Source: an uncultured Bacteroidales bacterium (GTDB taxonomy: Bacteria > Bacteroidota > Bacteroidia > Bacteroidales > UBA932). Taken from it: 35,851 nt of DNA. Below are positions 25,095 to 33,754 of this stretch, piece by piece. The notes beneath the pieces were generated by a model. It saw nothing but the letters and a program-made list of their open reading frames with translations. It was not told the DNA's origin and ran no database searches. Both the position numbers and the translations under genes were made by a program. The stretch is from contig UQYV01000034.1 in assembly GCA_900545245.1 (NCBI GenBank), positions 1 through 35,851 of the forward strand, given 5' to 3'. The stretch's first letter is position 1. Each line of letters begins with the position of its first letter.

Positions 25095-26765
25095 ATGAAG
25101 AATATTAAAACAATATCATTGATTTTCGCACTTGCTGCAGTGATTGCGGCGTGTCAGAAAGAGATTCAGACGAATCTGAAGTTCGGCGCGGACACCGAAA
25201 CCATCACCATCGGTGCGGAAGGCGGTTCTGAAACCGTACACATCAGTGCGGAAGAAGGCTGGGTGGCAAACTCCACCTCTCCCTGGATTTCCATATCCCC
25301 TGCAAACGGCAACGGCTCATCTGATTGCCGGATTATCATCGACACGACCCTTCTCGCCAACGGCACAAGAGAGGGAACCGTGCGATTCACATCAAAGTCG
25401 GCGGAAGGCTCGACATCAGACATCCGTGTCATCCAGACAGGATATGAAAAGATGATTGTGCTCAACAAGACAGAGGTTTCCGTTCCGAGTTTCGATGAGT
25501 ACAAAAGACGCTATATCGACATTGAACTCACTTCAAATGTGGAGTTTACGGCAGATATGGCAGCAGACAAGGAATGGGCGAAACTGCTCGACTACAAATT
25601 CACTCTCGACAGGGGTTCGCGTCCGAGAACGGTGAAACTCCGCATCAGATGGGAAAACAACACCCGTCCGTCCGAAAGGGAGGCTGTCCTCTCGTTTAAG
25701 GCAGCCGACGGAGAGGAACTCTCAAAGAACGACCGCCTTGTCATCAAGCAGACCGCCGCTGAAGAAATCGAGGACAGCCGCAGAGGCGACTCCCTCGCAA
25801 TCGTTGGCTGCGCACGTGCAATCAACTTCGATATGAGCGAATTTGAAGGCGAGTCCATGGACCACTGGACATTCGTTTCACTTTGGGAAAAGGGTGACGA
25901 AGGCTACAGCGAAGACAAAAAAGGCCGGGTGAGGGCAGTGACTTTCTCATTCTTCTACACCCAGGACGGCATTCCTTATGAGGTGCAGTTCCTCCGCAAA
26001 TGTGAAGACCTCACCTTCTTCAGCAACGCAAACTGGTATCGCATGAACTTCTCCACAGGAGAATACATCTCGAAAATGACCCAGCTCAAGAAGCTGAAAA
26101 TCACGGCACTCGGACTCGTGAAGATTGACGACGACTTCGCAAACCTCAAAAATCTTGAGGAACTCGGACTCGTTTCCAACAACTTCAACATCCTCCCTGA
26201 CGTGCTAACACCGGAGAATTTCCCGAAATTGAAGAAACTCGACCTCTCTTCCAACAGAAGGACCACCATCCTCGACCTGAGCACGACCACCTACGACCAG
26301 TCAGTCTGGGGAGGTTTCGTGGGCGAGTTTCCAAAGAGGCTTCTCGAATGGGACAATCTGGAGTATCTGAGACTCTCGTTCAACTACATCTACGGCAAAC
26401 TGCCTGATATGAAGGATTATGGCAAAGTATATACTGAAGAGGACATACTTGCGGCAAAAGACACTCTTCCTAACGGAGTGAACAACCCTGCACGCTACAA
26501 CCTCATCGGCAAGCCGAAGGTGCTTCCGAACGCCAAGTTCTTCGGAATCAACCTCAACCTTCTCGAAGGCGAGATTCCTGAATGGGTGCTCTACCACCCT
26601 CATCTCGGGGAATGGGATGCCGAGACTCTCGTATTCAACCAGTCTTCAGAGATCAACAACCTTGAAGGCAAAAGACCGGGATTCTCGAATGTTCCGGACA
26701 ATCTCGACTACTACTACAAGGCCTACCCGCTCAAGAAGCCGGACTACTACATTGACGGAAAATAA
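25095..26765 (+). CDS. lipoprotein with BACON domains and leucine-rich repeats
   Basis: A lipoprotein of 556 residues with the signal peptide ending at Cys20 (AVIAAC). A clear BACON domain spans about 30-115 (ETITIGAEGGSETVHISAEE, STSPWISISP, GTREGTVRFTSK). A second BACON-like domain is at about 118-215 (EKMIVLNKTEVSVPSFDEYK, LSKNDRLVIKQTA). From about 285 to 520 there are irregular LRRs (MTQLKKLKITALGLVKIDDD, LKNLEELGLVSNNFNILPDV, FPKLKKLDLSSN, LEYLRLSFNYIYGKLPDM, NLLEGEIPEWVLYHPHL), several of the plant GxIP type. It shares the LRR theme with the preceding gene, 12 bp away. A surface adhesin-like or protein-binding role is inferred. Confidence 0.87.
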   Translation: MKNIKTISLIFALAAVIAACQKEIQTNLKFGADTETITIGAEGGSETVHISAEEGWVANSTSPWISISPANGNGSSDCRIIIDTTLLANGTREGTVRFTSKSAEGSTSDIRVIQTGYEKMIVLNKTEVSVPSFDEYKRRYIDIELTSNVEFTADMAADKEWAKLLDYKFTLDRGSRPRTVKLRIRWENNTRPSEREAVLSFKAADGEELSKNDRLVIKQTAAEEIEDSRRGDSLAIVGCARAINFDMSEFEGESMDHWTFVSLWEKGDEGYSEDKKGRVRAVTFSFFYTQDGIPYEVQFLRKCEDLTFFSNANWYRMNFSTGEYISKMTQLKKLKITALGLVKIDDDFANLKNLEELGLVSNNFNILPDVLTPENFPKLKKLDLSSNRRTTILDLSTTTYDQSVWGGFVGEFPKRLLEWDNLEYLRLSFNYIYGKLPDMKDYGKVYTEEDILAAKDTLPNGVNNPARYNLIGKPKVLPNAKFFGINLNLLEGEIPEWVLYHPHLGEWDAETLVFNQSSEINNLEGKRPGFSNVPDNLDYYYKAYPLKKPDYYIDGK

Positions 26766-26779
26766 GATAACAGGTGATT

Positions 26780-28828
26780 ATGAAGAAGATAGAAAGAAAT
26801 ATATTTGCAGCTTTGGCCCTCGCGGCGGCGCTCCTTTCCTGCAGCAGGGAAACTGTTGTGGAAAATCCGTCGTCGGAGCAGCGCAAGGCCACAATTGTAA
26901 ACAGCCCGGAGGGTGCGCAAAGCGGAGAGTTGATTGTCAAATTCTGTCCTGAGCTTTCCGACCTTCTGGACCAGGCGGCCATCACCAAATCCGGCGAAAG
27001 GGCAAATGTCCTGGAGGCGACCGGAATCAAGAACGTGGACGACCTTCTGAGCTACCTCGGAGGCTGCACTCTGGAAAGAGTATTCCCTGTGGATGCGAGA
27101 AACGAAGAACGCACCCGCAAATCGGGGCTTCACCTCTGGTATGTCGTGAGATTCGACCCCGATGCGGATGTGAAGGAAGTCGCTTCGCACCTCGCTTCTC
27201 TTGGCGAACTCTCAAAAATTGAGTACAGCAAAGAACTCAAAAAGATGTCCTCCGAACGTCCCGTAGCGATTTCAACAAAAGACCTAAGCTACACAGGCGC
27301 TTCAGCTTCCACCACTTTCAACGACCCTCAGGCAGCTTTCCAGTGGAATCTCCACAACAGCGGAACTCTCCCTGACACCCCTATGCAGCACCTCACGGCA
27401 GGACTTGACGCAGGCTGCACAGAGGCTTGGAAGAAATGCACCGGAGACGCGGACATCATCGTCGCCGTGATGGACGAGGGTGTGATGTGGAGCCATCCGG
27501 ACCTCATCGCAAACGCCTGGACCAACCCTGACGAGATTTATCTCTCTACAGAGGACAACGACGGCAACGGCTACGCAGGCGACGTACACGGATATAATTT
27601 CGTGGCAAACAGCGGAATCGTAACTTGGAATGACCGTACGGACAGCGGACACGGCACACACGTAGCCGGAATCATTGCAGCCGAGAGCAACAACGGCGTC
27701 GGCATCAGTGGCATCGCCGGCGGAGACAAGGCCAAGGGAGAAAGCGGGGTGAAGATTATGTCCCTCCAGATTTTCTCAGGAAACAACGGTGTCACCATCC
27801 CGAACGAAGTACGCGCCGTGAAATATGCAGCCGACAACGGTGCGGTCATACTCCAGTGCAGCTGGGGATATAATTCCGCACTTTCAGACCCGTTCCACTA
27901 CACTCCGACGAAATACTACACCGACGACGAATTCGCTGACGCACAGCCGCTCGAAAAGGAGGCATTCGAATATTTTCTCCACCACGCAGGCTCTCCTGAC
28001 GGGGTTATCGACGGCGGTGTCATAGTCTTCGCTTCCGGAAACGAATATGCGGCAATGTCCTCATATCCGGGAGCCTACAGCAAATTCATCTCAGTTTCAT
28101 CAGTTTGCGGCGACTTTACCCCATCGACCTACACCAATTACGGTCCGGGCACAGACATCGCGGCTCCGGGCGGAGACACCGACTATCACGAAGACGCACG
28201 TGGAGGCATACTCTCAACCCTTCCGTTTGAAGTCAGCAACGGCACAGGCTACGGCTATATGGAAGGCACATCGATGGCCTGCCCTCACGTTTCCGGTGTG
28301 GCAGCCCTCGGACTCGCCTACGCAAGCAAACTCCACAAGCATTTCAGAGCAGATGAATATCGCGAACTCATCCTTCGCTCTGTCAGCGACTTAGACTCTC
28401 ACCTGAGCGGAAAGAAACTCTACCACTACCTCTGGCAGACAATCGGTGACTTCTGCCCTACTCTCGTGGACCTCGACTCGCAGTACAAAGGAAAGATGGG
28501 CTCAGGAGTCATCAATGCGGACATCCTGCTTCGCAACATAGAGAATGAAGCCAACGGAGTGCCGATGAAACTCACCAATGTCTATGTCGGAGAGGGTGCG
28601 ACGAAGAGCATTGAACTCAAAGGCTGCTTCAAGGAGGGCGAAAGCACAAGTTTCACCGCAACTTGCGCAGACTCGGAAATCGCCACAGTCAAGGTCAGCG
28701 GAAGCAAAGTCATCGTCACAGGACTCAAACAAGGCCGCACCAAACTCAGCGTGACTTCCGGAAAGGGAGAGACGCAGACTTCCACCATCACGGTGAGAAA
28801 GGGAGCCGCACACAACGGCTGGCTGTAG
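26780..28828 (+). CDS. subtilisin-like (S8) serine protease lipoprotein
   Basis: A secreted S8 family protease, 682 residues from the ATG at 26780; a GTG two codons earlier (26774) is possible but less likely. The lipoprotein signal ends in ALLSC. A prodomain-like region of about 40-150 precedes the catalytic domain. The triad is complete: Asp232 in VAVMDEGVMWSHPDL, His291 in SGHGTHVAGIIAA, and Ser498 in GTSMACPHVSGVAAL. The oxyanion Asn421 is in FASGNEY. A C-terminal Ig-like (Big_2 type) domain covers about 590-680 (ATVKVSGSKVIVTGLKQGRT). It is the only clear enzyme of the operon and so most likely sets its substrate class: protein or peptide. Surface attachment through the lipid would place it next to the SusCD pair. 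Confidence 0.95.
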   Translation: MKKIERNIFAALALAAALLSCSRETVVENPSSEQRKATIVNSPEGAQSGELIVKFCPELSDLLDQAAITKSGERANVLEATGIKNVDDLLSYLGGCTLERVFPVDARNEERTRKSGLHLWYVVRFDPDADVKEVASHLASLGELSKIEYSKELKKMSSERPVAISTKDLSYTGASASTTFNDPQAAFQWNLHNSGTLPDTPMQHLTAGLDAGCTEAWKKCTGDADIIVAVMDEGVMWSHPDLIANAWTNPDEIYLSTEDNDGNGYAGDVHGYNFVANSGIVTWNDRTDSGHGTHVAGIIAAESNNGVGISGIAGGDKAKGESGVKIMSLQIFSGNNGVTIPNEVRAVKYAADNGAVILQCSWGYNSALSDPFHYTPTKYYTDDEFADAQPLEKEAFEYFLHHAGSPDGVIDGGVIVFASGNEYAAMSSYPGAYSKFISVSSVCGDFTPSTYTNYGPGTDIAAPGGDTDYHEDARGGILSTLPFEVSNGTGYGYMEGTSMACPHVSGVAALGLAYASKLHKHFRADEYRELILRSVSDLDSHLSGKKLYHYLWQTIGDFCPTLVDLDSQYKGKMGSGVINADILLRNIENEANGVPMKLTNVYVGEGATKSIELKGCFKEGESTSFTATCADSEIATVKVSGSKVIVTGLKQGRTKLSVTSGKGETQTSTITVRKGAAHNGWL

Positions 28829-28841
28829 GAAAACTGCAAGG

Positions 28842-29636
28842 GTGAGAAATTTGCTTGTCATATCGCTTCTGCTCGCGGGCACGATTGCTTCCGCCCAGGG
28901 AATCGTCGTCCCGCAGCACTTGCTCGACTCCATTGCAAATCCTCCGATTGAAAGGCTTGAAAGCCTCAAATTTGACAAGGAAACAGTGGATTTGGGTGAA
29001 ATCCGCGAAGATGCGGAGCCGGTTCAAGCAGTTTTCACTCTCACGAACGAAGGAGAAAAACCTGTCTCCATCCTCAGAATCTCGACTTCTTGCGGATGCA
29101 CGACGGCTCTTCACGAGAAAAGTTCAATCGCAGCGGGAGCCTCAACGCAAATCAGGCTTTTCTACAACCCAAAGTCCCAAAGCGGCAGACAGACAAGAAA
29201 GGCATACATCTACACGGACGCCTCCCCCACTCACCCTTCGGCGGTACTCTCTCTGAAAGTGAAAGTACTCCCGGGCGAACTCCCGCAAGGATTCCCTGTT
29301 TTGATGGGCAGTCTGGCACTCAGCCGAAAGGAGGTCTGCTTCAGATTCGCCCCCGGCGAGGAAAAGGCTGTTGAGAGGATTGTCTGCCGGAACATAGGCA
29401 GGAAAGAACTCAGACTCCGGGCACTGGATGGCTTTTGCCCGACCTGGCTGAAATTCAGGACTGAGCCCCAAGTGATTCTTCCCGGAGCCGAAGCGGAGAT
29501 AATTCTCTCCGCAAACGCCCAAGAATTGCCTTCTGAGGCCCGAACGGGCTCCGCGCTTGTCGTTATAAGCGGAATCGGCGGAAAGCCGTCAGAAAGGACT
29601 TTAAATGTGAATTATGAGCTCAGCACTCGTCGATGA
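28842..29636 (+). CDS. DUF1573 domain protein, secreted
   Basis: A protein of 264 residues starting at a GTG codon 13 bp after the protease stop; no ATG fits the signal peptide (NLLVISLLLAGTIASAQG, cleavage near residue 20, no lipobox). Residues of about 43-140 are a DUF1573 Ig-like domain with its characteristic TSCGCT motif (VDLGEIREDAEPVQAVFTLT, ILRISTSCGCTTAL). A second similar beta domain at about 155-260 lacks the Cys motif (REVCFRFAPGEEKAVERIVC). DUF1573 proteins are common and uncharacterised in Bacteroidota. A periplasmic or surface role in the same operon is inferred from co-transcription. Confidence 0.85.
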   Translation: MRNLLVISLLLAGTIASAQGIVVPQHLLDSIANPPIERLESLKFDKETVDLGEIREDAEPVQAVFTLTNEGEKPVSILRISTSCGCTTALHEKSSIAAGASTQIRLFYNPKSQSGRQTRKAYIYTDASPTHPSAVLSLKVKVLPGELPQGFPVLMGSLALSRKEVCFRFAPGEEKAVERIVCRNIGRKELRLRALDGFCPTWLKFRTEPQVILPGAEAEIILSANAQELPSEARTGSALVVISGIGGKPSERTLNVNYELSTRR

Positions 29637-29690
29637 TGCCGCGCTGCCACAAAAAGAATAAAAAAGACAGAACATAAACAGTTTGAATAG

Positions 29691-30161
29691 ATGAAAACAA
29701 TAAGCAGAATACTCATTATGCTCGCCACAGCAGCGACATTCTTCGCCTGCACGAAGGACCATTCCTACGAAGATGACTCAGCCCCACAGCTGAGCCTCTA
29801 CCAGATTGCCGGCACTTGGCAACTCTCCTCGTGGAACGGAAAGGAAATCGCCGCTGACGAGGAAACATACTGCTACCTCATACTCAAGAGCAAGGACAGC
29901 TCGTTTGAAATCTACCAGAACGTCGACTCTCCATACTCCCGCCACCTCACGGGCAATTTCAAACTCAGCTACGACGAGGACAAGGGAATCAACAAGGTCA
30001 GCGGCTGGTACGACTACAACGCAGGCCTCTGGGCATCGGACTACATCGTGAGCGAGGTGAGCGAAAACTCGATGACCTGGACTTCCGGCAGCGAGGTCTG
30101 CATCTACACCCGCTGCGAAGCCATTCCTGAAGACATCCTAAGCGGCACCAAGGCTCTGTAG
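29691..30161 (+). CDS. small lipocalin-like lipoprotein
   Basis: A lipoprotein of 156 residues with the signal peptide ending at Cys20 (TFFAC). The opening of the mature domain, LYQIAGTWQLSSWNGKEIA, is the typical first strand of the lipocalin-like family in Bacteroidota. Beta strands continue to the end (CYLILKSKDSSFEIYQN, SENSMTWTSGSEVCIYTRCE). The short length fits one eight-stranded barrel. It is the last gene of the region C operon, 54 bp after the DUF1573 gene, and lies before the strong terminator. The ligand is unknown. Confidence 0.75.
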   Translation: MKTISRILIMLATAATFFACTKDHSYEDDSAPQLSLYQIAGTWQLSSWNGKEIAADEETYCYLILKSKDSSFEIYQNVDSPYSRHLTGNFKLSYDEDKGINKVSGWYDYNAGLWASDYIVSEVSENSMTWTSGSEVCIYTRCEAIPEDILSGTKAL

Positions 30162-30438
30162 TGCCCCGGCAAGCACTCCTCGAAAGGAAAGCCCATAAAA
30201 AAGCTATACCCCGTTTAGCGTCCATCACTGGAGGCACCACGAGGTAAAAGCCCATTTAGAGAAAAATAGTTTAGTCTACTTTTTCATAGATTAAATCAAA
30301 TCTGGGTATTGCAATCTAAAAATCGTTTTTAAGGTAAAAATTGCAAAACAGAACAAGTGTGTTTATTTTATAGTGTTCGTAACCTCCAGAAATCCGGAAG
30401 TGTTGCAAAAGTATAATCTAAAACCATAAGTGCAAAAT
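30162..30438. other. non-coding stretch after the region C operon
   Basis: The 395 bp between the lipocalin-like gene and the TPR/HTH gene contain no credible open frame. The first 100 bases have ordinary composition; from about 30250 the DNA is A+T rich. The motif GCAATCTAAAA at about 30310 partly recurs as TATAATCTAAAACC near 30412, perhaps by chance. The only strong signal is the terminator at 30439-30479. Confidence 0.5.
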
Positions 30439-30479
30439 AATAATTGTCACATAGGATAACATCCTGTGTGACAATTATT
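30439..30479. terminator. bidirectional intrinsic terminator between convergent operons
   Basis: The arms 30439-30456 and 30462-30479 form an 18 bp stem with one wobble pair and a 5 nt loop. The plus strand continues TTATTATAA and the minus strand ends in ATTATTATTTTG, so both exits are rich in U. It lies between the convergent region C operon and the TPR/HTH gene, and can stop transcription from both sides. Confidence 0.85.
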
Positions 30480-30556
30480 TATTATAACAAATCAGTCAAA
30501 TGGGAAGTTTTACCGCAAATTTATCCCTATTGATTATCAAACACTTATAAATCCAC

Positions 30557-32044
30557 CTAAAGCTCCGGATGTGACACGCCACGGTCTGAATTTTCCATCA
30601 AATCCTGCAAAAATTTGGATAATTCCCGCACATCATTGTTCAAACCGAGCTTTTTTCGGATTCTGAGCACAGCATTGCGGTAGGTTCCGTCGGTCACCCC
30701 GAGGTAAGAAGCGACCGTTTTTCCCCTCGCCCCGGAGACGACAAGACAGCAAATCGAAATCTCCTTACCGTCAAGCCCCTTATTCCTCAACCCTGCGAGG
30801 AACTCCGCATGAGAAAGCATAAAAGAAGCGCGGGTGGAGGCGAGGAAAATACTCCTGTCTTTCAGGACATCCTCCAATTTTGCCGTCACATTGGCCTTGT
30901 ATCCGCCCATGTGTTCCACAATGCACTCGTTGAGCAGAGCAAGACGCTCTTCCACAAGATGCACCGACTCTTCGTCCAACTGCACCCTCTCCTTCCACGA
31001 CAAAAGGTCGTCAATCTCCTTCTGAGCCTCGTCACGAAGCTGTCTCAAGTGTTCGTTTTCCGCTTTTCTACGACGAAGTTCACGCAAAACCACAAGCGTC
31101 ACAAGAGCCAAAACAATAATAACCAGCGCGAGGCACAGGCATATCACCAGATTCATATACCACAACTGCTGGCTCCTCAATTCCTGTTCGAAAGATTCTT
31201 CCGCAAAACGCGCCTTCGACTCGAATATCCTCAAATCCTGTTCATCAGAGAGACGGACATATTCCGAATATGCATCCAAAGCCCCCTTGTAATCCCCTGA
31301 TTGTTCAAGAATTTGCGAAAGCAGCGAATAATAAGAGGCCTCGTACAGACTGCGATATGCGCTGTTCCCCTCCCCGATATTCTTCATAAAACCTGTCCTC
31401 TCGAAAAAGACTTGCGAAGCCTTGTCATAATTCCCGGAAACGAAATATGCCTCCGCAATTGCGAGCCAATCGACAAGAGAGTCCCTTCCCGTCATAGCGC
31501 TACAGTAATCCGACACAATCGAGTCCACAAGTGAGTACTCCTCTTTCTCGACGGTGTTCTGCAATAAAATGGAATAGAGATTTGTCAACTGAACAGAATC
31601 CAAGCCTTCTCTTTTAGCCAGAACGCTGTCAATCAGAGCGGACGCCGCTTCATTTTCGTCCTGAATCATCTTGATATTGGCGGCATCCAGAAGTGTCGCG
31701 GCATATCTCGATGTTTCGTCAAGTTCCCGATAGATTGCCGCAGCCTTTTCAGCCTTTCTTTCCGCTGCATCAAAATCGTAGAGAAGAGTGTAGAGCTTCG
31801 CCATCTTGCCGTACAGTTGCGCAGCTGCATAGCGGTCCTTTGCTTTCGACACATACCTCGAAGCCTTTGAGAAATTTTGCATCGCTGTGTCGTAGTCGTC
31901 CGCAAGGTAAGCCTCCAGGCCTTTCTGATAGTAGGTCAGAAGATTTTCGTCAGGAGATTTGCCCCAGTTTTCCAAAGGCGTGCAGCCGGAAGAAGAGATC
32001 GCGGCTAGCCCCCCGAAAAGCAACAGAAGGAGTAATTTTTTCAT
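30557..32044 (-). CDS. membrane-spanning TPR regulator with cytoplasmic HTH domain
   Basis: A putative one-component regulator of 495 residues from the ATG at 32044. A start at 32116 would add 24 residues before an obvious signal sequence and run through the preceding terminator. The N-terminus (KKLLLLLLFGGLAAISSSGC) is a signal with a possible lipobox. TPR-like helical repeats cover about 30-290 (YYQKGLEAYLADDYDTAMQN, AKLYTLLYDFDAAERKAEKA). A membrane helix follows at about 295-318, then a charged coiled coil at about 320-350. The C-terminal HTH at about 425-480 (LDGKEISICCLVVSGARGKT, ASYLGVTDGTYRNAVLRIRK) looks LuxR-like. The TPR part is likely periplasmic and the HTH cytoplasmic. Targets are unknown; the convergent region C operon is the nearest candidate. 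Confidence 0.85.
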   Translation of the reverse strand: MKKLLLLLLFGGLAAISSSGCTPLENWGKSPDENLLTYYQKGLEAYLADDYDTAMQNFSKASRYVSKAKDRYAAAQLYGKMAKLYTLLYDFDAAERKAEKAAAIYRELDETSRYAATLLDAANIKMIQDENEAASALIDSVLAKREGLDSVQLTNLYSILLQNTVEKEEYSLVDSIVSDYCSAMTGRDSLVDWLAIAEAYFVSGNYDKASQVFFERTGFMKNIGEGNSAYRSLYEASYYSLLSQILEQSGDYKGALDAYSEYVRLSDEQDLRIFESKARFAEESFEQELRSQQLWYMNLVICLCLALVIIVLALVTLVVLRELRRRKAENEHLRQLRDEAQKEIDDLLSWKERVQLDEESVHLVEERLALLNECIVEHMGGYKANVTAKLEDVLKDRSIFLASTRASFMLSHAEFLAGLRNKGLDGKEISICCLVVSGARGKTVASYLGVTDGTYRNAVLRIRKKLGLNNDVRELSKFLQDLMENSDRGVSHPEL

Positions 32045-32055
32045 AATCACGCGAT

Positions 32056-32102
32056 TAAAAACTCCGCGACCTCGGAAAGCGTCTGCCCCAAAGTCGCGGA
32101 GT
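32056..32102 (-). terminator. intrinsic terminator of glyS, directly before the TPR/HTH gene
   Basis: ACTCCGCGAC (32061-32070) and GTCGCGGAGT (32093-32102) form a perfect 10 bp stem with a 22 nt loop. On the minus strand the stem is followed by TTTTTAAT. It begins 22 nt after the glyS stop and ends about 12-16 nt before the ATG of the TPR/HTH gene. That leaves almost no room for a separate promoter downstream of the stem. Confidence 0.8.
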
Positions 32103-32123
32103 AAGCAAAACTTCAAAAATCAT

Positions 32124-33662
32124 CTACAGTTTTTTCAGAAGAGTCTTGAGGCTGACTTCCTTGTCGATGATTCCCGGGAGGTCTTCAATCTTCACCCTCT
32201 CTTGAGCCATCGTGTCTCTGTGGCGGATGGTGACGCAGCCGTCGCTAAGCGAATCGTGGTCTACAGTCACGCAGAACGGTGTTCCGATGGCATCCTGGCG
32301 ACGATAGCGCTTTCCTATGGAGTCCTTTTCGTCGTACTGGCAATTGTAGTCGTACTTCAATTCGTCCATAATCTTCTGTGCCAGCTCAGGAAGACCGTCC
32401 TTTTTGATGAGCGGAAGCACCGCAACCTTCACCGGAGCGAGTGCCGGCGGAATTGAAAGCACTGTACGTGTCTCTCCGTTTTCGAGCTGCTCCTCGTGGA
32501 AAGAGTGTGAAAGCACCGCAAGCACCATACGGTCGACTCCGATTGAAGTCTCGATTACGTAAGGTGTGAAACTCTCGCCGCTTTCCGGGTCGTAGTACTG
32601 AATCTTTTTGCCGGAGAATTTCTGGTGGTTTCCGAGGTCGAAATCTGTCCTGGAGTGGATTCCTTCAAGTTCCTTGAAGCCGAATGGGAAATTGAATTCG
32701 ATGTCGGTCGCAGCATTTGCGTAGTGTGCGAGCTTCTCGTGGTCGTGGAAACGATAGTTCTCCGCGCCCATTCCGAGAGCCTTGTGCCAAGCCAGACGCT
32801 GAGCCTTCCATTTTGCAAACCAGTCAAGTTCTGTTCCAGGCTTGATGAAGAACTGCATCTCCATCTGCTCGAACTCCCTCATTCTGAAGATGAACTGACG
32901 GGCCACAATCTCGTTTCTGAACGCCTTTCCAATCTGAGCGATACCGAAAGGAAGTTTCATACGGCCGGTCTTCTGCACGTTCAGATAGTTTACGAAAATA
33001 CCCTGAGCCGTCTCCGGACGAAGATAAATCACGTTTGTGTCGTCGGATGTATTGCCGAGCTGGGTGGAGAACATGAGGTTGAACTGACGCACGTCCGTCC
33101 AATTTTTTGTTCCGGAAATCGGGCAGACAATCTCGCAGTCGATGATGATCTGGCGAAGTGCAGTCAAATCATTGGCATTCAGCGCATCCGCCATCCTCTT
33201 GCGAGTGTCCTCGATTTTCGCCGTATTCCTCAACACATTAGGATTTGTCTCGCGGAACTTAGCCTCGTCAAAAGCCTCTCCGAATTTCTTGCGTGCTTTC
33301 TCAACCTCCTTGTTGTTTTTCTCTTCAAGTTTGGCGATATAATCCTCGATGAGCACGTCAGCCCTATAGCGTTTTTTCGAATCCTTATTGTCGATGAGAG
33401 GGTCGTTGAACGCACCGACGTGTCCGGAAGCCTCCCAAATCTTCGGATGCATGAATATGCAGGAGTCGATTCCCACGATGTTTTCGTTCAGACGGGTCAT
33501 CGCAAACCACCAATACTGCTTGATGTTGTTCTTCAACTCAACACCAAGCTGGCCATAGTCGTAAACGGCAGCAAGTCCGTCGTAAATCTCACTCGAAGGG
33601 AATATGAATCCATACTCCTTGCAGTGAGCGACCAATGCCTTAAAAAGTTCATCTTGTGTCAT
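32124..33662 (-). CDS. glyS: glycyl-tRNA synthetase, single-chain (alpha2) type
   Basis: Charges tRNA-Gly with glycine in the cytoplasm, using ATP. The 512-residue protein is the homodimeric class II type found in Bacteroidota, not the alpha/beta form of many bacteria. The N-terminus has the catalytic-core start FIFPSSEIYDGLAAVYDYGQ. Motif 2 is at about 245-265 (GKAFRNEIVARQFIFRMREF) followed by EQMEMQFF. Motif 3 is near 370-385 (SIGVDRMVLAVLSHSF). The anticodon-binding domain fills about 405-500 (VKVAVLPLIKK, QDAIGTPFCVTVD). The class signature YLRPETAQGIFVNY is present. A Lys/Glu-rich helical insertion lies at about 105-150. It appears monocistronic, with the terminator just downstream. A weak candidate -7 box is seen at 33755-33762. 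Confidence 0.97.
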   Translation of the reverse strand: MTQDELFKALVAHCKEYGFIFPSSEIYDGLAAVYDYGQLGVELKNNIKQYWWFAMTRLNENIVGIDSCIFMHPKIWEASGHVGAFNDPLIDNKDSKKRYRADVLIEDYIAKLEEKNNKEVEKARKKFGEAFDEAKFRETNPNVLRNTAKIEDTRKRMADALNANDLTALRQIIIDCEIVCPISGTKNWTDVRQFNLMFSTQLGNTSDDTNVIYLRPETAQGIFVNYLNVQKTGRMKLPFGIAQIGKAFRNEIVARQFIFRMREFEQMEMQFFIKPGTELDWFAKWKAQRLAWHKALGMGAENYRFHDHEKLAHYANAATDIEFNFPFGFKELEGIHSRTDFDLGNHQKFSGKKIQYYDPESGESFTPYVIETSIGVDRMVLAVLSHSFHEEQLENGETRTVLSIPPALAPVKVAVLPLIKKDGLPELAQKIMDELKYDYNCQYDEKDSIGKRYRRQDAIGTPFCVTVDHDSLSDGCVTIRHRDTMAQERVKIEDLPGIIDKEVSLKTLLKKL

Positions 33663-33754
33663 AAATGATTATTTTTTAATATTTTACATTCAACTATCCT
33701 CATTCGTCCACATTCGCCGACCCACAAAATCCAATCTCCTGCAGACAAATCCCA

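Noticed and set aside
26774..28828. GTG start at 26774 for the S8 protease
   Set aside because: The ATG at 26780 is two codons later and starts directly at the basic signal peptide; GTG adds nothing.
32625..33668. Open frame of 347 codons on the plus strand, antisense to glyS
   Set aside because: No recognisable domain, and it mirrors a conserved synthetase gene.
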